From: Onchocerca volvulus | Lineage: Eukaryota > Nematoda > Chromadorea > Rhabditida > Onchocercidae | Direction of reading: 5' to 3' | Length of the DNA: 64,000 nt | NCBI GenBank assembly: GCA_000499405.2 | Contig: HG738140.1 | Location: forward strand, 1 to 64,000 | In this document: in pieces, positions 51,600 through 63,279 of the stretch | Layout: each line of letters starts with the position of its first letter | Numbering within the stretch: position 1 is the first letter of the stretch | Made by a program: the position numbers and the translations under genes | The notes under the pieces: generated by a model | Databases searched by the model: none | Told to the model about the DNA's origin: nothing | What the model saw: the letters and a program-made list of their open reading frames with translations, nothing else

Positions 51600-53109
51600 A
51601 AAACGATCTGGAAAAGAAAGAATAATCGCCAACTCAACAAAGCAAATAGAGTGCCAGCACGCGAAGGAATGATCATCGATTCATTCTGCATGTCCACGTA
51701 TTGCAACTGAAAATTTCATGGACTTGACTTCTCCATCAGTAATCACTGATCACTGCAGACCTATTCTCAAAGGATATAATATAGCGAGAGAATGGTTAGC
51801 TAACGGGACACTTCTTCGATTCAGTTTCCCAACTAGTGTCATCTGTGGATTGTTGCATGAATTGGTTTGATTCAACAACAAACAGGTCATTCAATCAACC
51901 AATCGTTTTACTGCTCTTATCTTCTTCATCATCATTGGCATCAATATCGTTGCCCACTCCATTCCGGTAGTACTATCGTTATTATCTATTTCCTCTCCCC
52001 GTTTTCCTTGAGAGTGTAATAAATGAGAGCGTATGATCAGTAGAATTGCGATCTATGAAGTACAAGAGAAAATTCTTATCAGGGAAAGATTAACATCACC
52101 AGTGTCTTTTTCACACTTTTAAATATTCGGAATTGGGATTTCCAACAAATAGACTTCTAGAAGTTACTGTTACAATGCCTTCTATGACGTGTCCTTTATA
52201 CAGTCCACGTTTTGGTTTCGGATTCCTATATAAGAGCAGTAAATCTTCTTTTCAGGATATATGCGGTTTCTAGTGAATTCATTTTTGCAATTGCTTGTTT
52301 ATCAAAACAAGAAGCTTGAGTGTAACATCTCGTATATCATCTTGATCATTCTCAAATGTTTTTTAATATATTCTGGACTGTGTCAAATGTTGCAACCATC
52401 ACTTGGAAAACCGATGTTTCTTTATTGAGCAATAAGTTGTTTTGAAATATCAAGTCCTGGTACTTGTTTACCATTTGTGCCTTCTCTGTTGTTTATGAAT
52501 CATCGTAGCAAACCTCTCCACTGTTTTTTCCAATCAATTATGACCGAGAATACTTCTTTGAGGATTGGTCATAACATTGTTTATCTGACCAGTTTCTGTC
52601 CATTTCAAGTTCAAAAGAATTATTTTCAATACGAATAAATAAAATTCCATTTATTGTTTGGCTTACTGTTTTTTTTTTCTTTTTGCATATATGAGAAAGC
52701 AGCCTACACCTCATTTTATTTTCAGGCTCTTAAGAAATACTCATAATTATCCTGTAAAAGGCAAAGAATTCCTGAGAGAATAACTAACAAGCCGTAGATA
52801 ACATAGCCGCTGGAATTATCTATTTAAGAAGTACCTTAAATGTATGAAACGAATTATTACTGAATCATTTTTTTCCTTACAGAAGCATTCTGTTCTGATT
52901 TTCTTCGCTGTAAACTAAAGCCTCTGATTTGTGCAGCAATGTATCAAACTGCTCTTAGCTTTAAGTCAAATACATAAGAGAGGATAATTAATTATCCATA
53001 TGTCCATGCGTACATACAGAAAAAATAAAAGATATCTTGTCCATCATGTGCCATCAGAAGACAACGACGGTGACGATCACGTATACAGTCATTATAATGC
53101 ATTTATCAC
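51600..53109. other. intergenic, no gene seen
   Basis: No convincing exon, RNA gene or repeat was recognised. Confidence 0.4.
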
Positions 53110-53280
53110 GCAATGCGTGGCCGAATCTAGCTAGTTTATATAAATAAAAATGTAAATGTTTGTTTAAAATCTTAAATCTCCGAAAGTTCTCACCGATCTT
53201 TGGAATTTTGACACAACGTTGTCTTCGAATATGCGCATATTTTTATATACTTTTTATATGCAGCCGTTGCTGAGGTTCAA
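53110..53280 (+). repeat. dispersed repeat family A
   Basis: GCGTGGCCGAATCTAGCTAG, TATATAAATAAAAATGTAAA, ATCTCCGAAAGTTCTCACCG, GACACAACGTTG and TTTTTATATACTTTTTATAT in order, closely matching the 10.6-kb copy. Confidence 0.8.
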
Positions 53281-54239
53281 TTTGGTTGAACGCATGTACA
53301 ATATAATCTTGATCTTCTGCGAGGCATTATTTGTACGAACTAAAGCAGCTTGATTGCATGGAAAAAGAAGAAAGTTATAACAAGATATATAAAACTGCAA
53401 AATATTAAAAAAGGGAAAAACATGAATTAAAGAAAAAAAAAACAAAAAACAAAAAAAGTGCTACGAAATATTTTATTCAAACGCAAATCAATCGACTCTG
53501 TTAAGTAAAAGAATCCGATCGAATGTAATTTGGAATTGTAATCTGGTTGGATTGGAGATTGCTTCATCTTTTTGTTATTCTGACTCAGCAGGTCAGCAAT
53601 AAATGTCGGAAAAGTTTTCTGCCTTGCGTTATAGCGACGAATCCTGTTGAGAAAGTTTCAATGGTTAATGGAATAGTAATTTTTCGTAACAAACAATTAT
53701 CGGAAAATATCCTGTGAAATTGATCACAGGGTTATTCTTTCCTTCGTCGTTCGTACGAATATTGCTCAAATGAACTGTCGATTGCTACCGCTGTGTCGAT
53801 TTGAACTCACATAGAACTTGCAAATGAATCCCTGCTCTAAATCCTGCTCTTTTAAATCCTTTCGAGGTTCTTCCCCTTATCTCCATCGCGTCGACTCGAG
53901 ATTAGTTGGCTCCATTAATTGGAGCATTCTGGCGGCAAACATGTTTATCCTTTTGGCGGTAAACATGTTCATTTTTTCGGCTTATTCGCCCTCTTTTGAT
54001 TTCAAAGGGACAGCGCTGTTTAACCTCATTTACCATGTTTGATTTCGCCAAGCTATTTGACTTTTTCATAATGAATAATAAGAAAATAATATGGACGGAG
54101 GGAATTAAAAGGTAGACATAGATAGGAGGAAAGACAGTGAAAGGAGCGAAAAAGAGACAAATGGAAAAATGATAAGGGAGGAGAAGGCAGGAGAGAGATA
54201 GAAAGAAAAATATTATCAAAAAAAGCATACTTTTATCTG
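53281..54239. other. intergenic, no gene seen
   Basis: Short open frames only. 53902-53965 contains two near-copies of GGCGGyAAACATGTT (a short tandem duplication). 54060-54230 is purine-rich. Confidence 0.35.
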
Positions 54240-54690
54240 TCACAGGTATGAAATTTATATAATAATACAGGTGTATAAAAATATCCACCTATTCGAATGC
54301 AATATGTATCAAAAGTTCAAAGAAGTTGGTGAAGAACTTTCGGAGATTCAAGATTTGCAACAACGAACATTTATATTTCTATTTCAATAGATATAGATAT
54401 GGAATGCATGGAGGAAGGAAAGCAGGAGAAAGTAGAATGGAAGATACAACAACGCAAAAGTAACTCATTTCAATTCATTGATCTCGACTATTCTACATTT
54501 ATCTAGTTAGTCCAACGTTCTAGTGATCAGTGACATCATCGTCGTGATGATATAACCTCCACAAGTATTTTTTTACTAGTTGGAAGTTCTTAAATGCTCC
54601 TCATTCATATAAAAACATATGTCTATTCTAATTCAACGTTGTATCAAGACCTCACATCAGTCGGTGAAGAACTTGAAATGTTGTGCGGCA
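54240..54690 (-). repeat. dispersed repeat family A, two degenerate pieces
   Basis: 54240-54390 carries GTATAAAAATATCCACCTAT, TTCGAATGCAATATG and GAAGAACTTTCGGAGATTC, inverted relative to the 10.6-kb copy. 54580-54690 carries a second, more decayed piece (ATTCAACGTTGTATCAAG, GGTGAAGAACTTGA). Confidence 0.55.
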
Positions 54691-55255
54691 GATAGCAACG
54701 ATCACTTACATTTTGTTCATATAGATTACAAACAATTCAGTTGATGCCGTATTTAATTGGTGGCTGCGTTAAATTTTCCCAGTTTTTGAAAAGTCAACTT
54801 TTTGCGTTATTGCAAAGTGAACTGAATTAACAGGTAATGAGGAACTTATTGTATTTGGGGGATGATGCTGCGGTTTAAATTCACTTTTTTCTCGTTTGGT
54901 TTCGATTTCATATTTAATAATCAAGGAAATTCTTATATATCTCATATACTTCGACTTTGGTTAGGAAATAAACATTGAGCGGAAAAGGGAACATCAAGAT
55001 ATTATGAATTAATCTTGTGAGATATTATGGATTAATCTTGTAATGTGTTTTATCTTATCAGCAATCATGGGATATTCCGATATTCATCTTTGACATTGGT
55101 ATAATAAATTTTATAATACATGTCATCACAACTCAATTTCCCTGTTATTTGTGCTGTTTTTTGGACATCTTTACTCATCACCATTGATATTAAAGCCAAA
55201 AATTTTCAGACACAGTTACACTGCACTAGTTACATAGTTTACCTTTTTAGGTTCA
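54691..55255. other. ICMT upstream region
   Basis: AT-rich, with a short duplication around 55000-55035 (ATTAATCTTGT repeated). CTTTTTAG ends about 5 bases before the ICMT ATG and is the likely trans-splice acceptor. Confidence 0.5.
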
Positions 55256-56128
55256 ATGATGCGATCATTCGTGAGCAATATACTGGTAGCATGTCGAAGT
55301 GATATCGATGTACAACATTCATTGTTTTCGGCTTTATTCTCCATAATAGCAGTCAGTGTAACATATATGTTTCGTGTCGAAAAGTGGAAATTGGAATACT
55401 TAGTTTTCTTGCTGTCGATTCCAGCATCAATATTCATGTGCGGTTGGCGTGCACGTTGGAATGCAGCGCAGGCATCTCTCCTTGGAGGTACCTTCACATT
55501 GTCGCTACTTTGTGCTTATTCAACAAATAATTTCTATCTATCAATATTCGCGTGGTATTTCGCTTGCATCGCGGCATTTCACTACGGGGAATTCCTGGTA
55601 ACAGCGTTAACAAACCGATCAGATTTGAACTTTTCATCCTATCTTCTGGATCATTCATCCGCATATTGGGCAGCTGCTTTGACAAGTTGGGTGGAATATG
55701 CGGTGGAAGTACGTTTCTTACCGGTTCTAAAAAATACTACTGTAAGTTACGTTGGGTTAGTATTGATTATATTTGGTGAAATTTTACGAAAACTTGCAAT
55801 GGTTCATGCAAAAGGTGGATTCACGCATATGATTGCAATCGAGAAGCGTCCAAGACATAAATTGATTACTGATGGTGTGTATGGTTTTGTGCGGCATCCA
55901 GGATACCTCGGTTGGCTAATTTGGTGCTTGGGTACTCAGGTAATGCTCTGCAATCCTATGTGTTTGATTCTTTACTCACTAATCGGATGGAATTTTTTCA
56001 ACGAAAGAATATATTGGGAAGAACGTTACCTGACTTGTTTCTTCGGTACGGAATATATTCAATATCGAAAGAACGTACCACTCGGAATACCTTTTATAAA
56101 AGGATATGAATCATGGCAGTCGAGATAG
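55256..56128 (+). CDS. icmt-1: protein-S-isoprenylcysteine O-methyltransferase (ICMT)
   Basis: ER membrane enzyme (EC 2.1.1.100) that methylates the C-terminal prenylcysteine of CaaX proteins such as Ras and Rho, using S-adenosylmethionine. A single uninterrupted frame of 290 residues, against 284 in human. Several membrane spans fill the first 180 residues. The C-terminal catalytic region is well preserved: HGG-type start at MVHAKGGFTH (182-191), LITDGVYGFVRHPGYLGW with the cofactor-binding RHPGY at 213-217, the glutamates of the EERYL motif (255), FGTEYIQYRKNVPLGIPF (263-280), and a basic end. The start codon follows CTTTTTAG by a few bases, and a second ATG directly follows the first. Unlike its neighbours it has no introns. 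Function is assigned with high confidence from these motifs. Confidence 0.96.
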   Translation: MMRSFVSNILVACRSDIDVQHSLFSALFSIIAVSVTYMFRVEKWKLEYLVFLLSIPASIFMCGWRARWNAAQASLLGGTFTLSLLCAYSTNNFYLSIFAWYFACIAAFHYGEFLVTALTNRSDLNFSSYLLDHSSAYWAAALTSWVEYAVEVRFLPVLKNTTVSYVGLVLIIFGEILRKLAMVHAKGGFTHMIAIEKRPRHKLITDGVYGFVRHPGYLGWLIWCLGTQVMLCNPMCLILYSLIGWNFFNERIYWEERYLTCFFGTEYIQYRKNVPLGIPFIKGYESWQSR

Positions 56129-57686
56129 CACCGTGTTTGATATTATATTGTTACCATAATTTTTTCTAAACTTTATCTTATAGAGTTATCAGCTATGATA
56201 GCTTAAACAACAGTAATGCATTTATTTATATAATCACGGGATTATTTATACTGCATCTTTTGTGATTGCCGTAAACAATACCAAGTATTGGTTCTTTATG
56301 AGCTAATTTCCCAAATGTTAGTTTTCGAACTATTTTTAATTTAGAACACTTGGTTAGTCATAATTGATCAACAGGTGTCCTATTTTATGGTCATATTCAA
56401 ACGTGCAATCCGCTATATTTTCGCAGTGCATGCTTCTTTATAAATTCCTAAAGTGAGAAAAAAAGGTAGAGAGATTTTCGGAAGGATAACTGAAATTATT
56501 TTATTGCAGTTCTTCCTTCCAAAGCCAATAGAAATAAGATTGTCAACATATGGCAAAAAAAATTTTTTTTTATAAAATGCATTTTTTATATAGAAATTTT
56601 TTATACTGCCTATACCTTTTTTTTACAACCTACAGAGAAAGAATTGCTACAAAAAAAAACCTTTTGCAATCAGTGCATAATTTCGGAAGAAGCATGATAT
56701 AGTTTGTTGCGGTTTCAAGAGATTGCAGTGTTGGTTGTTGAAAGTTTGATATTATTATGTAATATTTTCATACGCCTCCTTTTATTTCGAAATTATTACT
56801 TCTGGATGGGATCATGGCATTTTTTGATATGATTAATAGCACCCAAAAAAAGGACTTAAACTATTTTTTCAATTCATCAATTCCAATACATCTTTTATAA
56901 AATCAGTGTAGAATCGTTTAATATTAAAATTGATGAAGTAAGTAAGGTTAAGGAGCGAATTTACTGGTTTTTATTCGCATTGTTGAATACATTTTGATAA
57001 TTACTATTTACTAGTTATTAAAATATAGTCACATGTAGAATTCTTACAGCATTATTTTATTATATATTCTTAGTTGTAATACTGTATATTATTTTATGCC
57101 ATACAAAAGTCAGTGATGACCGTAATTTTTTGATAGTATTGTTCATATGTTCGTTAGGGTAACTCTCCTAAAATTCATTCCTTTTGCTTTATTTATTAAT
57201 GAATTTCTATTTCATTCTTTTTAAAGATTCTTATATTGTTTAGTTGGCATAAATTTATGATGGAATTAACCTGGAAATTTAAATTTGATTTTAAAAGTTT
57301 TGCTTATTTAATTGTGATTTCCGATTATTGTTGTTAATTATGATTATTCTGTTGGGCTTAGCAGATATCAGGTTTCAGAAGATTTGCTCAGGTGAATTTT
57401 TTAGTTATTTTTGAGATGTTTTTGGGATATTTTCAAGAAATTTCTTTCAATTTTTTACCAAATTTTATTGTGGAATTTCTTATCATCCAGAGACTGTACG
57501 ACATTATATTCTATTGTATTTTTTATTGAAATATTATTAGCGACTAATTGTCCATGGCGATTATAGATGAGAAATCTACGGAATCATTGTTTTTGTTATA
57601 TAATAATCATTTTTACTTTTGGCGGCGTAAATAATTATTAATGCAGTTTGTTATAGTGTTATAATTATTGCATAATAAAATTCAAG
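56129..57686. other. intergenic, no gene seen
   Basis: AT-rich spacer between ICMT and the FRA10AC1 homologue; no supported feature. Confidence 0.5.
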
Positions 57687-59599
57687 ATGAGTAAGCGAAA
57701 TCAGTCAATCGATTATGAAGATTTGGAATCAGAATTTGACTATGCGAATGATGCTGGAAGCAGTATCGATGCTGGAAAAAATTGTCGAATACGAGATGAT
57801 GAATTATGGAAGAAACCACGTCTTGGAGAAATTGCACTGCCAGGTGAAAAGAAAACAAGGGATATATTTGATGAAGAACAAGCCTATTTTGAAAGGTGCT
57901 GTTTACTATTCAGGATATTTTTACCATGAAAGAGATAGGATAAATGTGAGCAAAAAGATTTAATAACAAGACATTTCATTTTATTTTCTAATAATTAAAC
58001 CTTGCAAGTATATGATTAAATTTTTTTCAGTATAATACTGATACTATCTTGTAACTGATTATAATTTTTCGCTGGTTTCAGACGAAAACAACGTTTAATG
58101 ACATTAGATGTTTACACTCGACATAAAGAACTCATAAATCAGTATTACCTCTGTTACCCAGGTGCGACAGCAAAATTGCAGAGAGATACATCCAGAGATC
58201 GCACCGATTATGATGTCCTGAAAGATAATCATAGATTTCTTTGGAATGATGATGAGGTATCGCTTGAATCATATAAAGTATATTTGCTTTAGAAGAAATA
58301 TGATTCTAATATACAACAACATTATTGTCAAGATTATTTTTTAGACTTTATCATGGATATAATGAACGCTTATGTTTTTATTAATTAACATTTTGTATGT
58401 AAATTGACTTCTGTTTGCGTCTATTTCATTTTTTTCAGTTGATAAAAGCAGCCGAAAAGTCGTGGGAAGCCCGTTTAGCGAAACGATATTATGACAAACT
58501 TTTCAAGGAATATTGTATTGCTGATCTTTCACAGTACAGAAAAAATAGGTGATAATATCTAGGACATATTTTTTGGTACGAAAATTTTGAGATGAATTTT
58601 AGTATTCATATTTCTATAATTAGAATTTATTTTGTGAGAAAAAGAAATTAGAATTATTTTTCAAGTTTTTAAATAATTGTCTTAGAATGTGTTGTTTATT
58701 TTTTTCTTGATACATGATTTTTGAATTTCAGAATAGCGATGAGGTGGCGTACTGAAAAAGAAGTTAAATCAGGAAAAGGCCAATTTGAATGTGGTAGTAA
58801 AAGATGCGAAGAAAACGAAAATCTTACTAGTTGGGAAGTATGGTGTATGAAGTTTTTTTTAATCTGGACCAAATTTAAATTTCAGCTGTTATTTTTTTGT
58901 TATCTACAGGCGATGCCAATTTTTTGTCATTACTGATATAGTTTCAACTGATGTTTTTAAGTAAAATATTTTGTATTTTTCGGGCTCAAGTATCATCACT
59001 AAAATATAAAGCCTTCTAAAGATAAAGTAAGATCTTGAATAAATATTTATTTTCGGTTAACTTTGCATACTTGGAGAATAGCGTGAAGAAAAATGCTCTT
59101 GTCAAATTACGGCTTTGTCCTGAATGCTCGAAAATGCTGAATTATCATTCTCAGAAAAAGAAATTGGAAAAGAAAGATAAACATAGGCATAAAAAAAGAT
59201 TGTAAGTTTTTCAAATTTTCTAAAATTGAACATGCACAATACTCGAACTGATTTGCTGTATTATCAGTTTTATCTGCAATTGAAATTCTGAGTATTTAAC
59301 TTATATTTCACTTGTGGTTATTGTTTAGTTACTTGCTTAACATTGATTTCATAGCGACAACTATATTCAGATATAATGTTGGAAACCGGAAAAAGGAATT
59401 CCCGGAACTAGCAAACACTTCACAAGTTCAGAAATCTGCGACTTCTGAAGAGACATCCAGAGAAATGGAACAGAATACTGACGAAAAATTGGAAAAAAAT
59501 AGTTTGATGGAAATCTGGAAGAAGTCGCCGGAAAACCCTGATCCGGAAAAAATTGCTGAGCAAGAACTTGATGATTTCTTGGATGATTTATTGTTGTAG
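57687..59599 (+). CDS. FRA10AC1 homologue, nuclear splicing-associated protein
   Basis: Six exons join in frame to 324 residues (human about 315): 57687-57895, 58082-58256, 58439-58548, 58732-58837, 59056-59201 and 59371-59599. FRA10AC1 is a conserved nuclear protein found with the spliceosome. Matches to the family: MTLDVYTRHKELINQYYLCY, DVLKDNHRFLW, KSWEARLAKRYYDKLFKEYC, MRWRTEKEVKSGKGQFECG, and ALVKLRLCPECSKMLNYH. Cysteine pairs (CGSKRC and CPEC) would form a zinc ribbon. The C-terminus is charged (EEIs, DDFLDDLL). Exon 5 begins exactly where the family sequence requires (VNFAYLEN), but the preceding bases are TTTTCG rather than an AG acceptor; see findings. A TA repeat (59611-59631) and AATAAA-type signals follow the stop. 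Confidence 0.93.
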
Positions 59600-59980
59600 T
59601 TGCATGGGTCTATATATATATATATATATATTTAATGATTTTTCATTCAATAAATAAAAAATCAATAAGAGAAATTTGATTTATAGATATTGTTGTGTAT
59701 TAGTGATAACTAATGTCTTAAATAAATACTGGATCATTTGTAAACATTCAACTTCATAATACTTTCCCAAAATAATATAAAAAACAATGAAGGGATTCAC
59801 GATTCACGTTATTCTGAAAGTGAAAATAGACTTCAATTTCGAATCATTTTTGGATGGTTCTATGATGAAAGGACCTGGTAATGACTCTGCATATAGGTTC
59901 TGTAAGACGCTTCTATTTTTAATTTTTCTTTTTTTCTTTTCTTTTAACCTCGTACATTCATTTGGTTGAGATTTAAAAAT

Positions 59981-60084
59981 ATAAGCATAGAAGTCAAACC
60001 TGCTTAGTTATGAGCAGATTATGACTTCTTAAATAAGCATAGAAGTCAAATCTGCTTAGTTATGAGCAGATTATGACTTCTTAA
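59981..60084. repeat. tandemly duplicated hairpin, 52-bp unit
   Basis: Two copies of a 52-bp unit. Each folds on itself: AGAAGTCAAATCTGCT pairs with AGCAGATTATGACTTCT across a short loop, with one bulged base. The copies differ at one position (CCTGCT vs TCTGCT). Confidence 0.85.
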
Positions 60085-60490
60085 AATGATTCACGGTTTA
60101 GCTCATGATGTTCGACTTACGTAGAAAGTTTCGGAAGTAAAGTCAGATCTATAAGACTTCCCACTCTACATTCTACTATTATATTTATTACGGTTAAATC
60201 AAAATATTTATTGTTTGTTTCCATTCTTTTGTCTCCCCTTATCAGAACAACTGAAGACCGGAAAGAAATTTCCTTGTAATGCAAATTAGGAGTAACATTT
60301 CTGCCAGCTGCACTCATTTTTTTTTTTTTTTTTTGATTTTAAACTTTCCTCACTACTCTTCTTATTATATAGTAATTTCACCACTAATTTTACTATGTTT
60401 TATTGATATGATATTTGTAATTTTCATGTTTTATTGATGCAATATTTGTAATCGTCCTGTTTTGTATTATCAAGTTTTCTATTGATAAAA

Positions 60491-60512
60491 AGTTTAATTA
60501 CCCAAGTTTGAG
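60491..60512 (+). ncRNA. genomic SL1-like 22-mer (spliced-leader match)
   Basis: 21 of 22 bases equal the nematode SL1 leader; only the first base differs (A for G). It ends GTTTGAG but is followed by ATTC, not the GT donor of an SL RNA gene, and no SL RNA body (Sm site, stem-loops) follows. An ATG lies 43 bases downstream. It is therefore probably not an SL gene but a leader fixed in genomic DNA; see findings. Confidence 0.6.
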
Positions 60513-61046
60513 ATTCTACACGCCACGACACAAAATTTCCCGACAATATTTGCTATGAATCCAAGTTCACTTCAGCTTATTCTTCAGTCGGTAATTTGAT
60601 TTTCCATTAGTGTTCATTGCATCCACTTTTTAGAAAATTAAAGAAATTTTGAATATTTAAGAGATCTCGTGCTAAAAAGCTGTTTTACCTAACGTTGCCT
60701 AACATTACAAGCTTATTGTCATATTTGAAATGCTTAGAATATATACATTTAGCATAACATATCCGCATCTTCTTTAGACAAAAATAAAGTTATTGCTTCA
60801 ACAGTCATTGTTTATTCTCGAGTAATGTATTTGAAAACGACACATGATTTCTGATCGGAGAATAGTACAACAGCTATAATTTCTGGATTAATCTATCCTG
60901 TTACCAAAATAATTTGAATTAAATTCACTCAGTTTATTCATTGCGGTGATCTTTGTGACGCTAAAAGTCTTATGTCCAACTGTATCTAGCAATTTTGAAA
61001 TAAGTGGTTACCATGCTGAGATCAGAATTGCTTAACAAATTTTTAG

Positions 61047-62148
61047 TCAGCACGTTACTGATCCTTGCTATCAAGAAGGCGATACTGATGAAAAATTTAC
61101 TTCATTTGCAGATCACACTACAACGACTAATGACAACGGTTAGAACTACTTGCCAATAGTTAACTTATTGAATGTGCAGCTTGCGTTTCGAAGTTCATTT
61201 TACCATTATACAATGTTTTCCATTAGCCTCAAATTTGGATTTAGTTCTTAATATTGAAGTTGAATGTAATTATACTTCCATTCGTAAAACTAAATTTCGA
61301 AATATTGCTTATGCAAAAAAACTTGTATAAGATTTGAATTGATATTACTAGCTTTTATGCTGTTGTTTTTTCAATAACAAATAATCTACAAGTCTTCTTA
61401 CACTTTGAACAAAATGATTATACATCGCTATTTCTGCAGAGGAATGAACTTTTTGATTTATCTGCATTTCCTCCTCCCATTATCTGTCTCAGCAGTTTTG
61501 AAATTATAATTCTAAGTCTGAATGATTATGCATTATCATTACGTTGCTGGCAGCAGTAAATTCAATTTTTCATTTTGCATAAATTTTCTCCTTCGACTCC
61601 TAAATATGAAATATATTCTAATGTTGATTTTCAAGAAAAATATAATGGAAATATTGTTGAGATGAAGTTTATAGAAAATAAAGCTGTAGATGATCAATTC
61701 TAGTGTTTTCAGTAAATAATTGGATATACGGTTTTGCCTTCCATGATATCAGTTTTTTTCTTAAAGAATGGTAGCATTTCTCGTTACTAGTTATTTAAAC
61801 TCCACAAAGAAATTCCTTTTGGTTTTTATATCCATAACACAGAATCTACCATAATTGAAATGTCAATGAAAAATATTTCATCGATATCTCAATTACTTTG
61901 AATTCTTTTATTTGATAACTTCAATTTTTGAATTTGCAGAATATCCATTATTCATTACAGTTTATCAAAATGATCGAAAAAAAATCGAATTGCGATTTTT
62001 TTTTTTGAAAAACAAGAAACCAATGCAAAGAATGCTTCAAAGATTTTTGAAATCATATAATGTTCGATTTTTTGATGGACAAGACAGCAATGCACAATTG
62101 ATTTTTGATTTTTTGAGTATTAACAATATTCAGGTTTTAGATCTTTGA
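61047..62148 (+). CDS. SUMO/ubiquitin-like-fold protein, partial gene model
   Basis: Two exons with matching phase: 61047-61138 (after ATTTTTAG, QHVTDPCYQEGDTDEKFTSF, donor GTTAGA) and 61940-62148 (after AATTTGCAG). The second encodes about 68 residues resembling a SUMO or Rad60-like ubiquitin fold: a strand (YPLFITVYQND), another strand (KIELRFF), a helix (KPMQRMLQRFLKSY), then VRFFDGQDSNAQ (SUMO has LRFLFDGQxI-N), and a final strand (INNIQVLDL). It lacks the C-terminal Gly-Gly needed for conjugation and ends directly after the last strand. The first exon is uncertain; a short open segment at 60555-60590 (MNPSSLQLILQS, donor GTAATT) downstream of the SL1-like box may belong, but its phase does not fit exon 2 directly, so a missing exon is likely. 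Confidence 0.5.
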
Positions 62149-63048
62149 AGGCAATTTATCTTTCAATTTTTCTGAAAAAAAATCGAATTTTAATGGCAAA
62201 TTGAGGAACGTCTAATTCTAGTTGCAATATTTTTACGGCCTCTTTATTTCATTTTCTTAAATATTCAGTGAAGTTTATCGTTTCTAAAACTAATTTGCTA
62301 GAAGATTGTTAATTAAAATCTTCCGGTATAGTGCCAATGATTAGCTCATTCGATCATTAGAAAATCCTCCAGTTAGGATTATTATTTGTTCATTACTCAA
62401 AAAAAAAAAAAAAAGAAATCATTTAATCGGTAAAAAATCTGTTTTAAAAGAAATAATTTCAACTTGGATTTTATATTGATCGAATGACTTCTTTTCTAAA
62501 GATTCCGCTTGTTCCATTTTTTTTCTTAACCAAAATCAAATAATGCATTTGACTGACAAAAAAAAAACTTTGTTGAACAATATATCCTGCATTGTAGGAA
62601 CAGAAAAACTTCGCGATTCCACGTGCGTGCGCTTAATGCATTAAAATGCAAATACTAAGTTGACTGATAACTTGCAGACTTTCAAATGCTAGTCATTAGC
62701 ACTTATAAATTTTTTGCTTTTCACATTATATTAATTTTCATTCTTTTTAAAATTACAAATCTCTATTGTTCCAGTTAAGCGTTTGCGCCTTTCGATTCAA
62801 TTTGCAATCGAATTAGGGATGATATTTTCGATAATCATTCTGCAATCGTATTACTACGGTTGATAGTTTAGTTGTAACACATTAGGATCCGTCTCATTAT
62901 TTATAATCAACATAAATTTACAATTTAACTCTTCTAAATTTCTCATATCATTCTCAGTTAGTGTCTGAATAAGTTGCTGTCAGTTGCGAGGGACATATTT
63001 ACCTTTGAAAAGTATCAGAAATGTAGCTAGCGCATTCTTTGAAGCATC
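62149..63048. other. intergenic, no gene seen
   Basis: AT-rich with A-runs around 62400; nothing supported. Confidence 0.4.
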
Positions 63049-63279
63049 ATGGAAATTCGCAAGGATATTACTGGTCAGTCAAAAAAATTCGTTTCTAAAA
63101 ATATTGAAAGTCTTCTTCCAGAAAATCTCGTTAAAAAGATATTTTTTTTCTCGGCGATGTCGCACCAAATAAGTTATGATCTCAAATACATAAAAATCAA
63201 AGCCTGGGAGCAAAAAGAATGTGAAAAGAAAGAAAAAGTACTTATTTCATCTAATAACTACCGAGAATTGATAGATTAG
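63049..63279 (+). CDS. hypothetical 76-residue protein
   Basis: ATG at 63049 opens a 76-codon frame rich in Lys, Glu and Ser (MEIRKDITGQSKKFVSKNIE, then KIKAWEQKECEKKEKV) ending at TAG. It is hydrophilic and helical with no recognised domain. A TTTTTCT-rich stretch in the middle may be an unrecognised intron. Whether it is expressed is unknown. Confidence 0.35.
   Translation: MEIRKDITGQSKKFVSKNIESLLPENLVKKIFFFSAMSHQISYDLKYIKIKAWEQKECEKKEKVLISSNNYRELID

Noticed and set aside
53902..54288. 128-codon minus-strand ORF
   Set aside because: Lies over purine-rich DNA and a repeat; no domain, no splice context.
59787..59969. 60-codon plus-strand ORF (ESFLDGSMMKGPGNDSAYRF segment)
   Set aside because: The first half looks protein-like but the rest is a hydrophobic low-complexity run; I recognise no family.
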